Below, in pieces: positions 1 to 11,509 of a stretch of 64,000 nt of DNA. Under the pieces are notes generated by a model, which saw nothing but the letters and a program-made list of their open reading frames with translations, ran no database searches and had not been told where the DNA came from. Numbering within the stretch: the stretch's first letter is position 1; each line of letters begins with the position of its first letter. The stretch lies in NCBI GenBank assembly GCA_032433595.1, contig JASWJB010000108.1:1-64000 (forward strand), written 5' to 3'. The DNA comes from Conoideocrella luteorostrata (Eukaryota; Ascomycota; Sordariomycetes; Hypocreales; Clavicipitaceae). The position numbers were made by a program, and so were the translations under genes.

Positions 1-127
1 AGCAGCAACCGTAATTGCCAATATTCCTTTTGAAGACCTCTGTCACGAGTGGCAGCTTCCTAGCTAGAAAACACCAAATATTACCATTTTGAACGCGTTG
101 TGCCGACTAATTTGACGATATCTAATG

Positions 128-551
128 TGTGACGGCCGTGGTTGGTTCCCAAGGGATAAACCTAAGTCGTGGTTTATGTTGGCAGAGGTTACAGGGCGTC
201 GTTCGTTCTGAGCAAAGAGATGTCACGTCGCAATGGTTTAGGTAATCAATAGATACAGATAAACAATTGTAATAATTAAATAACTAGTTAAAGACTAACT
301 ATCTAAGATATCTAAAGAGTGTAATTTAGTAGTGCCTATATAGTAAGTGGTTCACCGTTAGTTTACGCGAACTCGGGTAAACTTATGTATGCTACAGGGG
401 AGGGTTCACTAGGGATTCACGCGAACCAAAGTAAACCCAGTCGCGTCCCTTCACAGAACATCTTAGGCTCTATCCGCAGGTCACATGCAGAGGTAGGGTT
501 TTAGCGCCCTATGGCTAGCCTTCTTACAGCCCACTAGCCAGGGTCATAACA
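128..551 (-). repeat. Left LTR (3' LTR of the minus-strand element)
   Basis: This 424-bp repeat matches 7505-7928 collinearly with only transition differences in the parts I compared. Its outer (left) end is nearly unmutated, with GC-rich stretches such as the one at 131-141. Its inner (right) end carries many A/T where the right LTR has G/C, for example around 498-540. It begins TGTGACG and ends in TAACA, giving imperfect terminal inverted repeats. TAATG occurs on both sides. Confidence 0.92.
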
Positions 552-556
552 TAATG

Positions 557-566
557 TCCCCTCTCT
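557..566 (-). other. Polypurine tract of the retrotransposon
   Basis: The minus strand reads AGAGAGGGGA here, five bases short of the left LTR. A purine tract next to the 3' LTR primes plus-strand DNA synthesis in LTR elements. It supports the minus orientation given by the coding relics. The five-base gap (CATTA on the minus strand) leaves the exact LTR edge uncertain. Confidence 0.6.
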
Positions 567-1899
567 AATGGTCTTATCCTTAAGACCTAGCATTATTTTA
601 TAAATAGGTCACTGCCTATTGGTTATTGTTTAGTAGGTTCCCTTCTTTCTTTATCTTCCTAGCAATATATTACTTATACTATGCCTAACTATGTAGAGAA
701 ATCCCAAGCAAAGTCAAAATCTACCATTAACCACGCTATTACATTAGCTTTTATCTTTAAACATAGTTTTAAAGTGTTACTATGTTCTTATTATAAACAA
801 AGGGGTCTCCCTTACATTGCTATAGAGGACAAAAATCGCTATTTACTATGCTATTTTTTAGGTTATTCTTGCGATAGTTCTTTAACTCTAATAGTAAATA
901 GTATATTTCCCTTCTTTTATTATTTCTTGTTACCTAACCTTTTTCCTAGTTACTTAAATCTCTAAGGAACTATAACGTCTAGAACGTGAAGAAGAAGCGG
1001 CTAAAGAGCTATTAATTAAGCGTTATCAAAAACATTAACAGGAGATAAATAAGGCTTTTAACTCTTTAATGTAACTTTGTTACATAAAGCGTTAATTACG
1101 CAAGAAAAGCATAATAATAGTAAAACAGGAGATAAACTCCCTAGAGGAGTTAGAGGAAACAGAGAAATAAGAGGAAGAGGCTTATTAAGCTAAACTTGCT
1201 AAAGCACAGCAGCAAGAGTCTAAGGCTATCCACAATATGCAAGAGTAAGGGGGTACTAGTGTTCTAGACTAGGAGTCTATTTTACGAGACACAGGCACAG
1301 AGATCCCTAACGCATTGTTATAGTGCTTAATTAAATCATTGTATTATAGCCTTGTAATTTCCTAAATTCTAAACTAGTTCCTATGTGTTCTCTTTTAATC
1401 TATATCCTTTTCACTTAATAAGATATTATCATTATTTCCCTTTTATTTATGTGTCTATTATTTATTCTACCTTATATTCTATTTTGTTTAAGACTTTAAT
1501 ATCTTCTTTAGCTAGTGCGTTTTTTAGTGCTAGTTTAAGGAGTGAAATATAGAATATTAAGTGTATTTATATTATTATTAATAACAAGAGTTTATAGTTA
1601 TTCTCTAAAATTCACTGTTTTACCTTAAAAGGTCCTAATTTTTTGTGATCTAATTTATTACTTAGTTATATTATTTTAATGTTTTATTAGAGTAAGTAAA
1701 CTATATCCCCCCCCAAGAAAATTAGTCCCTTTAATCTTTTTTAGTTATAGTACTTTTATATTCTAGTGTAAATAAATTTAAGTTCTTTTCTTATTTCTTT
1801 GTGTAATTTCTGTATATTTTTTGCGTTTAGTATTAATTTTTTAGTGTCTAGTCCTTATATAAGCGTTCTAAAAACTTCTAAATAATATCTATAGTTTAC

Positions 1900-4800
1900 G
1901 TATACTAGTGATGTTTTCGTTGATTCTGTAACTACGCTATTATAAGCTAGTTAGGCTATTAGTAATTTTTCTACCTAATTATTTTGATTATAGTTAATAT
2001 AATATTAAAGGTACTATTCTAGCATCTGGTTTAATCTTTTGGTTTATCCATTGGTCTATAGGTAATATGCCATACTAAGCTTATGTTTTATTCCTAGTTA
2101 TACTATTAGTGCTTGCTAGAAATTAAAGGTAAATATAGTTCCTTTGTCTAAAATAATTTCTTCTGGTAGTCTATGGTTACTTATAATTATTTATAGGAAT
2201 ATATAAGCTAGTTCTTATGTATTACTTACTTCTCTAAATAGTAAGAAGTAGCTATACTTTATAAGTTTATTTATAACTATAAATATATTATTATATTTAA
2301 CGTTTGTTAAGGGTTCTTTAGATAGTAATAGTTTAGTGATGTAGTTAAATGCAATAGATTCCTAAGGCTTTTGTGGCACCTAAAGTGGTTATAGGTATCT
2401 ATATAGTTTATGCCTAAAGGCTTTACTTTATGTATATTCCACATATTCTTTAATTACTTCTTATATAACTTTCTTTAGTCTAAGGAAGTTATAGCTTTAT
2501 TATATTTTATTTATTATTTTTTGTATCCCTTAATATCCTAAGATAGGATATATATATAAGATTTCTATATATTCCTTTTATAGTTCTAGTGGTATTTAGA
2601 CTTTTCCTTTGTATTATAGTATATTTAACCACTCTATGTTATATTCTAGGGGTACTTCCTAAATATATTTAATATGATTCTTTGTTTATTATAGTACTTA
2701 ATAGTATACTAGATTATTTACTACTACTTTAAAGATTATATTTAACTATTATTATTATAAATTACCTTATGTATTAAACTTAAGTAACTATCCCTTAATA
2801 ACAAGTGTTCCTGTGTTATAGTCACTTTATTAACTAAGAGCGTCTACTCTGCTATTTTCTGATCCCTTTTAATAGGTAATCTTATAGTTAAATTCTAAGA
2901 GGTATTCTGCTTATTGGATTTATTGTCCATTTAATTATTATATAGTAAAAAAGTGTGCAATATTCTTATGGTTAGTGTAGACCTTAGTGTAGTGTTTTAA
3001 TCCCAATAAGTAATATTAGAATTCCTTAAATAAATTAATAATAGCAAGGAATTCTTTATTATAGATAGGGTAATTAAGCTCTACTTTATATAGCTTCTTT
3101 AAATAAAAAGCTATTAAATATATCTTTCTGTTATTATCTTTTTGTTTAATCTATATACCTAGCGCAAAATTAAATGCATTAGTTTCTAATTCTATTAGTT
3201 TTTCTAGATTAAATATAATTAAAACTAGTTCTAAAAGTATTAATTTTTTAATGCTATTAAAAGATTCTTGTGTTAAGTTACTCTATTCCTATGTTTTATC
3301 TTTCTTTATAAGTTTATATAATAGTGTTATAATTTTCCTGAAATTCTTTATAAACCATTAGTAATAGTTTATAAATCCTAGGAAACTTTGTACCTTTATG
3401 ATATTTCCTAGTGTTAGCTATTCTTTAATAGCTTTAACTTTTAATTTTTCTATCTATATTTTATTAGGTTAAATAGTGTGTCTAAGGAAGTCTACTTTTT
3501 ATATATAGAATTTGCTTTTCTTTAGTTTTATTAATAACTTCGCATTTTAAAGTATTACTAAAACCTTATGTATATATTCCTTATGTTCTTTAAGATTCTT
3601 CAAGAAGATTAGGATATTATTAAGATATATAACCATAAAAATATTAAGATATTCCTATAGTATATTATTAATTATTCTTTAGAATATTATAGGTATATTT
3701 ATAAGTCTAAATAGTATAACTAAGTATTTAAATAGTTTAAACTTTATTTTAAAGGCTATTTTTTATTTATTGCCTTTCTTAATTTAAATTAAGTTATAAG
3801 CTCCCTTAAGATCTAGAGCTATAAACCACTTTATTTTATATAATTAATCTTATAATTTAGTGATAAGTGGTAAGGGTATTTAATCCTTAATAGTAATATT
3901 ATTAAGTTATTAGTAGTTTATAATAAGGCATAACTTCCTATTTTTCTTTAGTATAAATATAATAAGGTATCCTGCTTCTAAAGTTAATATTTATATATAG
4001 CCTTTAGCTAATATTTCGTTAATGTATTCTTATAGTGTCTTTAGTTGCTTTCTATTAAGACTATAGATTTTATTAAATATTATTAATATTCCTTCTTTTA
4101 GAATAATCTTATGATCCTATTTACTATGTTTTAGTAATCTAGTGTTAAGTTCCTCTTTAAACAGTTTTATGTATTTCTAATATTCCTTAGGGATATTTTT
4201 TAATTATTCCTCCTTTGTTTTAAGACTTTCTTCTGTCTTTATAGGCTTTTTTATTATATTATTAATATATATAAGGTCCTTCCTTAGAGCAGCAATAACT
4301 CTTTAGATCTTATGATTCTTTGATTTTGTTTATTTATAATATATTCTAGGTTATAATATAGTCTCTATTATTATAGGTTTAGCTTTTGCCTTATATATCT
4401 TGCTTATTTCTATAGTAGCTAAGTTATAGCGAAATTTCGCTTCTTCTGAATTATTTTAATGCTATTAGTTTACATTATTATCTTAATATAAATAGCTAGT
4501 CCTCTAGTTAATTAGTGGGTTACTCTCCCTTAGCTATAGGTGTCCTAGGACTATATTGTGTTCTAATATATCCATAATATTATAGGTAATGGTTTTAAAA
4601 TATCCTTAAATAATAAACAGTAGGTAAGGAGTCTCTATATTAATTATCCTATTATTATAAGAGAATGTTTCTCCTTTAATATTATAAAGTCAATAGGGTT
4701 CCTTTTTTATGTTTTATAATAGTTAGTAATAATTAATAACTCTAGGTGAGATATAGTTGCCTATTACGCTACTATCTATAAGTGCTTTTACGCGATATCC

Positions 4801-4950
4801 TAAGATCTTAGCTTTTAATACTAATTTATATTGTGTTTTACTATTATTAGTTTTACACAGGGTTATTAGTTTCTTTTCTGTTAAGCTAGTCTATAGCCCT
4901 TTTATAGATAGTGTACCTTGTTTTTTAGATCTAGAATAGTTTCTTTATTA
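1900..4950 (-). pseudogene. pol relic: protease, reverse transcriptase, RNase H, integrase
   Basis: Minus-strand translation gives a decayed Gypsy polyprotein. The protease active site reads D-S-S instead of D-S-G at 4768-4776, preceded by ALI and followed by a VIGNYISPR-like run. Reverse transcriptase has the catalytic box as YLNN instead of YLDD at 3616-3627, followed by ILIF and a KNLKEHK-like stretch. RNase H shows ETNAFNFALG (consensus TDAS) near 3165-3210, then IAFY, KEFLAII and HKN blocks down to about 2960. Integrase has HRLPEEIILDKGT at about 2140-2180, then a stop (2116-2118) where the family has Trp after Phe. All these changes are G-to-A or C-to-T. Catalytic loss in RT plus many stops make this non-functional. 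The ends of the relic are approximate. Confidence 0.9.
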
Positions 4951-6443
4951 ATTTATTTTTTAATTTCCTTATGCTATTCTATAGCGTTATTATTTTTAAT
5001 AGCTTATTTAAAACCTATTCTTTGTTTACATAAGTGCGTAAGTTATATATATATTTAGCGTTTTATTTCTACATGTTAATCATAATAATAGTTTTTATAA
5101 TTTACTATGTATTTCTACTAGTAGTTTTATATATTATGTTAGCACTATTTATTATAGTAATCCTTGTTTTGTTGTTGTGATTTCTTGGCTTCTATAGGGT
5201 AATCTTTCTTATATAATTCAAATAATTACCTTGCGTCTTAGTATACTTTTAATGTTCTGAATTGCTATTTATGCTATTCTCTTGCCTTATTTACTAGGTG
5301 TTCTAGACATTATGGCAGGTTATATGTATTATAGTTAGTTATTCCATAGGCTTCTGTTCCTAGTAACTATCTATATTATTAAGGGTTAATGTATTTTTCC
5401 CCTTAATGCTATTTAATTGCTTTTCCTAGTAAGTGTATTTAGTATATATTTATTTTATATAGCGGTATTAGTGCTCCTGTATTTTAGCACTATAGTGGTG
5501 TGCTTACGTTAGGTTTAAGGATAGTAATATATTCCTTATTTCTAAGTGTTATCCTCTATTCCCTGAGTTTATAGGCTAGGTATAGTTATATGATTCTATG
5601 ACCTATTATTTATTTTAGGAAGATATTTAGTCTTACCTTAGTACAAAAATGCGTTTTATATCTAAAGTGTGCACATAATGCCCATAAGATATAATAATAT
5701 TTATTATAGTATAGGTATATTTATAGATTATCCCTAAATTCTCCTAGTGGTTCCTATAATCCTATAGCTACTGCTGTAAAGTTATTGCTTAGGATTAAGA
5801 TTACTATGTCTTTTCCTTGTGGTATAGGTTAGTATTAAGTGAACATTTGTTTTTAATTAAACATAAGAGGTTTAGGTTTAATCTACGTAAGAATATTTTA
5901 GTATTATATATTATAATATTCCACGTTATATTACAAGGTAGTTTATTTATCCTTATTGCTTTCTTTATATAATAATATTTTATAGTCTTAGTTAGACTTA
6001 TTATCGCTACTACTGCCTTTGGTTATGTCTTAATCTTAATCTATAGTGTTAGATAAGCTAGTGTTATTAACACTTAATGCCCTTTTTTCTTATAATTATA
6101 TAAAAAGTTATATAGCTTCTTCTTCTTATTATTAAAGGTTATTTTCTATTACTTATTGTGCTTTATTTATTCCTGCTTGGATTTCTTAGTAGGTTTTTTG
6201 CCTAATTTATTATGGTTTAGTTCCTTATTCCCTTTTTAGTAAAGGAATCCTGCTAGTTATAGCTAAAGTTTTCTTAGGCTATTTTAGAAACTATCCGCTA
6301 CCTTATTTATTGCTAAGGTGTGTAATGTAGTTATTATTATAATATCTAGTTTAGTTAAGGTTTTAATGTTTAATATCTATATTAGTATTATTAAGTTATT
6401 TTTTACTATCTAGAGCTAGTTTCTATTCCTTTTTAGGTTATTT

Positions 6444-6485
6444 ATATTCCCTAGAGAAATATCCTTTTTTCCTATAATTATAGCA
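6444..6485 (-). pseudogene. gag zinc-knuckle relic
   Basis: On the minus strand the spacing of a CCHC zinc knuckle (C-x2-C-x4-H-x4-C) is kept, but the second and fourth cysteines and the histidine are all tyrosine (TGT/CAT to TAT). Only the first cysteine (6483-6485) survives. This marks the nucleocapsid part of gag, upstream of pol in the element's own direction. The rest of gag, roughly 4950-7400, is too degraded to delimit. Confidence 0.8.
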
Positions 6486-7504
6486 CTTTACCTTTTCTTT
6501 ATTAAACTTCTTTATAGTGTTTAGGTCTATTTATCCTAGGTTAGTGGTGTGTGCGTATATAATAAGCTCTTGTTATTATTTACCTTAATTACTAAGGTTT
6601 CTTTGTATATTATTATGCTAATTCTTATTACCTTAATTCTTTTCTTAGCGTTACTTATACTATTTATTATTAATATATACTATAATGCCTATATAGTTAG
6701 CAAAGGTATTTAGTTAATTTAATTTATAGAGTTTATCCTTAACTTTCTCTTTAAGTCCTTTATAATATATAAATATAAGGTAGGCTTATTCCTATAGAAG
6801 TTTAGAGATAATCTACAAGAAAGTTACAGAGTATTTAAATACTAATCCTTTTTAACGTAGGTTTCGTAATTTACTTTCCGCCTCTTATTCTTTATCTATA
6901 GTTTTAAACGTTTAATAGATAGAATTCTTAAATTCCTAATAAGACAAGAAAATATAAACTATATCTAGTTTATAGGTTCTTAAAAAAGAGTTTTCCACGT
7001 AATCGCGTAACGTGGGTTTAAACCAAGAGAGTGCTAGTCTAGTGAGTCTTCTTACAGTATACTATACCCTAGATACCTTATTCTTAAATTATACCAAGAA
7101 ATATATAAAGTAAGCCTAAAGCTAGGTAAGGAATAATTATAAGGTTCCTATAATACCATTAAATAATCCTAGTAATATAGGCTTTAGTACTTCTCCTAGG
7201 TCCTTACCCTTTATAGCAGTAGTAGTAAATCTATTAAGTTTATTAATTTAGCCTTAGTATATATTAGCTTATTCTTATATATACTAAGCTATTTCGCCTA
7301 TGCATTATTTAGCTTATTTAATCTAACTTTAAAGGAGTTAAATCGCATTATTACATTTATTATTAAAGTTAATATCTATAGTATCTTAGGGATCCTTCTC
7401 TTTTCCTTTAGAGCTTAATCTATGCTTAGAGTTAGGAGCTATATTAATAGTATAAGGTATTACTTAGAGTAACGCAGTGTAAGTCTAAATAAGAGTCTTT
7501 AACG

Positions 7505-7928
7505 TGTAATAGCTATGGTTAGTTCCCAAGGGATAAACCTAAGTTATAGTTTATGTTAGCAAAGGTTATAGGGCGTTATTTATTCTAAGCAAAGAGATAT
7601 CACATTGTAATGGTTTAGGTGATTAATAGATGTAGATAAACAATTATAATAATTAGATAACTAGTTAAAGACTAACTATCTAAGATATCTAAAGAGTGTA
7701 ATTTAGTGGTGCCTATATAGTAAGTGGTTCACCGTTAGTTCACGCGAACTCGGGTGAACTTATGTATACTACAGGGGAGGGTTCACTAGGGATTCACGCG
7801 AACCAAAGTGAACCTAGTCGCGTCCCTTCACGGAACATCTCAGGCTCCGTCCGCAGGTCACGTGCGGAGGTGGGGTTTTGGCGCCCCATGGCCAGCCTTC
7901 TTGCAGCCCGCTAGCCAGGGTCGTAACA
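7505..7928 (-). repeat. Right LTR (5' LTR of the minus-strand element)
   Basis: This copy pairs with 128-551. Here the inner (left) end is heavily transition-mutated, while the outer 200 bp or so (about 7720-7928) is GC-rich and nearly clean. That is the mirror image of the left LTR. Read from the minus strand, it would be the promoter-bearing 5' LTR. TAATG follows at 7929-7933. Confidence 0.92.
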
Positions 7929-7933
7929 TAATG

Positions 7934-8243
7934 CAGCTATTCCGCGCAAAAGGTGGTCGGTTGAGGGGGGTGGTCGGTGGTGGGGTGGGCGACGTTACTC
8001 CGTACGGAGTACGGAGTACTCCTTTGTTAGCTGCGAAGTTAGTCAGTTGCTCCGTACGCAAGAAAATCATCGTAAATTCAACAATCGTCGTCGTCGTCCT
8101 CCTCCCCCCTCGGACCTCTCCACCGTTATATACACTCCGCCTCCGTGCATTTCACCTCCCTTCTCCCGTCATCAGGTCGCTCAGTTACACAGGGAAAAAG
8201 AAAAGAAAACAAACCGTCGGCTTTGAACAACAACCCACCTAAT
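7934..8243 (+). promoter_or_regulatory. Upstream region of the acetyltransferase with a TACTCCGTA/TACGGAGTA cluster
   Basis: This 310-bp stretch between the LTR element and the start codon at 8244 has normal GC content. It holds a run of overlapping TACTCCGTA and TACGGAGTA copies at 7996-8022, including a perfect 16-bp palindrome. Pyrimidine-rich sequence follows (about 8085-8175), as is common in fungal promoters and leaders. The retrotransposon's promoter-side LTR therefore ends only about 310 bp from the gene's start. I see no clear TATA box. Confidence 0.45.
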
Positions 8244-9293
8244 ATGTCTCTCCCGACCACCAAACCGTCCCAGCCGTCCATCCGGTCTTTCTTCACCAAC
8301 ACGCCCAAATACGCTCCTCCCCCATCCCAAAAACCACCCGCCCACATCGCCATCTGCCCACAGTCCAGCGAGACAGCGTCTCCTCCTGCTCCTCCTCCTC
8401 AGCCTCGCTCAGCAGCGCCCATCGACGTCGCCATCCCCCCACAAGCAACCATCCGTCCCATCACGGCCACCGATATCGCCCCCCTCCGACGCATAACCTC
8501 GCTCCTCCTACAAGTCTCGTACCCTGACTCGTTCTTCCAATACGCCATCGCCAACCCTTTCTCTCGCGTAATCACATGGACCTACAAGGACGAGTCACCC
8601 AAGATTATAGGCGGCATCGTGTGTCGAGTGGAACCCGCGCTCGACAATGATGCGCCAACTGTCCCCCAGAACCTGTACGTCCGGTCGCTATGCTTACTAT
8701 CGCCCTACCGATCCATGGGGCTTGCCAACGCTGCGCTGCAACATGTTCTAGCTGCGGTGCACGCAAACGCGAGTTTTAACGTCAAGGCCGTGACAGCCCA
8801 CGTGTGGACAGAGAATGAAGAAGGCCTGCGTTGGTACGAGGGGAGGGGTTTCACGAGGGACAAGGAGCCTCTTAGGGGATATTATTTCAAATTGCGGCCC
8901 GATACGGCGTGGCTTGTTCGGAAGGAGATTTCGGCTGCTTCCAACGGGACTTGTAACGGGACTACGATCAGCTCGCCAGAGACCAGGGAGGCTTCTTCCC
9001 GAACAGTCCCGATTAGCACGACTGCGGCGGTCGTGAATTTGCCTACGCCGCCGTCGCCACCGCCGCCAATGTCGGGCACAACGTCGAGACCGAAAGCCTC
9101 CTCAGGCCAGTCGTACCAGAACCAGCGTCCAGACATGGAATGGAATGACTTGCCTGCAGATATGGCGCCACCACTGGCCGCGCTTCGAAACACAGGCAGC
9201 GAATCGGCTTCGGCGACAAGCTCGAGAAGTAGCTCTGTAGCGCCACGCAAGAAGAAGGATCGATCATACCCAGCTGCGGCTTTTGGCAATTAA
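8244..9293 (+). CDS. GNAT-family N-acetyltransferase with N-terminal PIP-box-like motif
   Basis: Single-exon gene, 349 aa from the ATG at 8244. An in-frame upstream ATG at 8145 lies in probable leader. The GNAT fold spans about residues 65-220: TIRPITATDIAPL opens it, YPDSFF follows, R-S-M-G-L-A (about 157-162) is the acetyl-CoA loop, and ENEEGLRWYEGRGF is the usual GNAT end. The YPDSFF and loop pattern is closest to Naa50-type enzymes, which acetylate protein N-termini. The exact substrate is not visible. Residues 10-17 (QPSIRSFF) fit the PCNA-binding PIP box Q-x-x-I-x-x-F-F exactly. Residues about 20-60 are Pro-rich and the C-terminal ~125 residues are Ser/Pro/Thr-rich, so both flanks are probably disordered. 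There is no Eco1-like zinc finger. Confidence 0.85.
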   Translation: MSLPTTKPSQPSIRSFFTNTPKYAPPPSQKPPAHIAICPQSSETASPPAPPPQPRSAAPIDVAIPPQATIRPITATDIAPLRRITSLLLQVSYPDSFFQYAIANPFSRVITWTYKDESPKIIGGIVCRVEPALDNDAPTVPQNLYVRSLCLLSPYRSMGLANAALQHVLAAVHANASFNVKAVTAHVWTENEEGLRWYEGRGFTRDKEPLRGYYFKLRPDTAWLVRKEISAASNGTCNGTTISSPETREASSRTVPISTTAAVVNLPTPPSPPPPMSGTTSRPKASSGQSYQNQRPDMEWNDLPADMAPPLAALRNTGSESASATSSRSSSVAPRKKKDRSYPAAAFGN

Positions 9294-9665
9294 CCAGGCG
9301 GATAGAGAGGATATCACAAGATGGGGCTTAAAACATAATGATACCACATAGAAAGGTAATGGCGTAACGACCTAAGGTTTCGACGTTTGCCGACAATGCA
9401 CAACGGCATAAGAAGGGGGGATAATAGAATTTGGAAAATGCCACGAGACATACATATATACTGCAAATGATATTACAAAAAACAGAGGGGCCTAGCTTTC
9501 CAAGACATATCACAAAGAAAAAAAGCAAGCTGGAAAGCACACGCTCATGATTGACGGATATTTACCGGATAACGTATAATTGATATAATACATAAAATTA
9601 TCATCACCCAAAACTCCTTTCCCAAATGTTTCCAGTCCTATGAGTGCGACCATTCTCTCCGTCTC
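9294..9665. other. Short convergent intergenic region
   Basis: About 370 bp lie between the stop codons of the acetyltransferase and the hexokinase. The stretch is AT-richer than the genes and presumably holds both 3' UTRs. I see no further gene. Confidence 0.6.
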
Positions 9666-11509
9666 TTACCGTTGTTGCCTACTCCACCAAACAGTCGCAA
9701 TCGCCACCACTGCAATGACGCCTCCAACCACAAGAGCCGTTGTCGGCAAGGAAGAATCCTCTGCGGTGGGCACGTTGGAGGGAATCTTTTCCAGGCGTCG
9801 CTTGATGTCCTTGCGAAGATCAGCCAGGAAGTCGCCGGGCTTCTCTCCGCGAGCGGCGATCAAGGCAATCAGAGCTGCACCAACTCCGCTGCCGTCCTTT
9901 GCGACGCCAATTCGAATCTTTGCGGCTCCTTCCGGTCCGATACCGTCAATAGCGGCGAGCGCCTCAAAGATCATATCCCTGAAAAATGGATAATGCTCAA
10001 CCAAACTACCATCGACACCAATATCAATCACATCTTCCTTCGGGTCGTCAATCTTGCCGGATTGCAGCGCAATCGCTCCAATCGCAACGGCCGAAAGTCT
10101 AGCTGCTCGGCGAGCCACGGCATCGGAAATGGCCTTGAAGGCCTGCGCATCCTCCAGTGATGGGGCATAAATGTCGAGCACATTCTCCAGCTCTTGGCGG
10201 ATGGACGACAACTCGGGGGTGTTGTCGGCAGCGGCCACCGACATGATGGCGCTGTCTAAGCCCCATATCTTGTAAATGCTCGACCCAGGCCCGATGCTTG
10301 TTGTTGTGTGTCGGTCGTTGAAGCTCGAATTGGCATCTCGGAAAAGACCAACATTGGCGTCCTTGATCATGTCAACTACCGTCAACCGCACGATTTCGCC
10401 CAAAAACATGCCCGAAACTCGCTTCTCGAACATTTGAATACCGGGGTTCACACTTCCAGCGTCTAGCGCCTTGTCCCATGGGGTGGATGGCAGGACGCTG
10501 AGCTGGTTATCGAAAGAACCCCACTCGGTGTTGATGACCATTTCGCCCGTGGATGCGTCGTATTCTCCCTCAATTGGTTTTTTAATGTTGGCTGTCTTCT
10601 CAATGTAAGCGCCATTTGTGCCCGTTCCAAAAATGCCGCCCAGTAGTGACCGATGTTTTCCAGTGGATGTGTATGATCTTGCCATGAGAGTGCCGACAGT
10701 ATCATTTACAAGCGCTGCAACTTTGACTGGAAGGCTTAGGTTGTCAATCTCGTCCTGGAGCAACAGGCAGACATCTTTTCCCACTGCGTCGGGAATATCG
10801 AAGCCTTTGGTCCATCGGATGAGCTTGCCCTTGTTAATGCCTAATTGCTGCACTGGAAAGCTGAAAGTAAACCCCAGACGAAATATGTGCTCGTCCCGGT
10901 AGCCCATTGGTGTGCTTGCGGTAGCTCTACGCCGCACGTGGCTTTCGAAATGATCTGCGTGATGCTCCCGAAGAAAGAGCTCGATTTGCTTGGCCAAAAA
11001 AGCAAAAAGCTCCTTGGCAGTCTTGGCGACCATGAGCTCCTTGGGAATGGCCACTTTGTTGTATGTGAGGTTGAAGGTTGTATCGCCATTGAGCGTGATA
11101 GAGCAGACGCGGAAGTTGGTACCGCCAAGGTCAACCGCCAGATACAAGCCCTGTGTGAGAAGTGTCAGCGAATGTCCATTAGTCTTCCCACGAGCAGCCA
11201 ATTGAGAAAAGTGAGGATGGACCGTACCTTTTCGGTACCATTAGGCACTCCGGTAACGTAAGTAGGAATTTGACTAAGACTGGTGCCATCGTTTTCCAAA
11301 CCCTCCTCTACAGCGCCACGTTAAATCAGTTCAGTATAAGTAGCAGATACACGCTCCAAAAACACACAAGGCGTGCGCTTCAAGGCAGCATGTCGGGGCT
11401 AGGACAACATACTCATCTGCCGCAAGAACTCTTGTACGTGGGCATTGACGTCTTTGTCCGAAAATTCGAACTGTGAGACAACCCGCTTCGTGTCATTGGC
11501 GAGAGCCAT
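9666..11509 (-). CDS. Hexokinase with C-terminal membrane anchor
   Basis: Three exons: 11413-11509, 11228-11307 and 9666-11150 (all GT-AG, frame checked), giving 553 aa. It phosphorylates hexoses with ATP as the first step of glycolysis, or acts as a sugar-signalling hexokinase. Visible motifs are DLGGTNFRV (about 66-74, phosphate loop), FTFSFP, LIRWTKGF, LVNDTVGT with the catalytic Asp near 208, GTGTNGAYIE, NTEWGSF, and an adenosine-site GSGVGAALIA. So the catalytic set looks intact. Typical fungal hexokinases are near 490 aa. This one adds about 60 residues, ending in a hydrophobic helix (about 525-546) and a basic tail SRQQR, the shape of a tail anchor. Aspergillus HxkC (XprF) is a known mitochondrion-associated atypical hexokinase. 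Whether this is its orthologue is inference. Confidence 0.9.

Larger units (their letters stand above)
123..7933 (-). mobile_element. Ty3/Gypsy LTR retrotransposon, complete length, RIP-mutated and dead
   Basis: Two direct repeats (128-551 and 7505-7928) flank about 7 kb of very AT-rich, stop-filled DNA. The minus strand still carries, in order, a gag zinc knuckle, an aspartic protease motif, reverse transcriptase, RNase H and integrase. That PR-RT-RH-IN order is the Ty3/Gypsy (Metaviridae) order. A purine tract on the minus strand at 557-566 lies next to the left repeat, as a polypurine tract should at the 3' LTR, so the element reads right to left. The repeats start TGT and end ACA, and TAATG flanks the outer ends (123-127 and 7929-7933), which fits a 5-bp target duplication. 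Key residues show transition changes such as DD to NN and Trp to stop, the RIP signature. It cannot encode working proteins. Confidence 0.93.

Noticed and set aside
681..965. 94-codon open frame inside the retrotransposon, plus strand
   Set aside because: It is AT-rich, antisense to the element, and arises from RIP changes that remove some stops. No domain.
4757..4939. 60-codon plus-strand frame
   Set aside because: Antisense to the protease relic, whose motif is clear on the minus strand.
7808..8242. 144-codon frame crossing the LTR edge
   Set aside because: It mixes LTR and promoter sequence and has no domain; the real gene begins at 8244.
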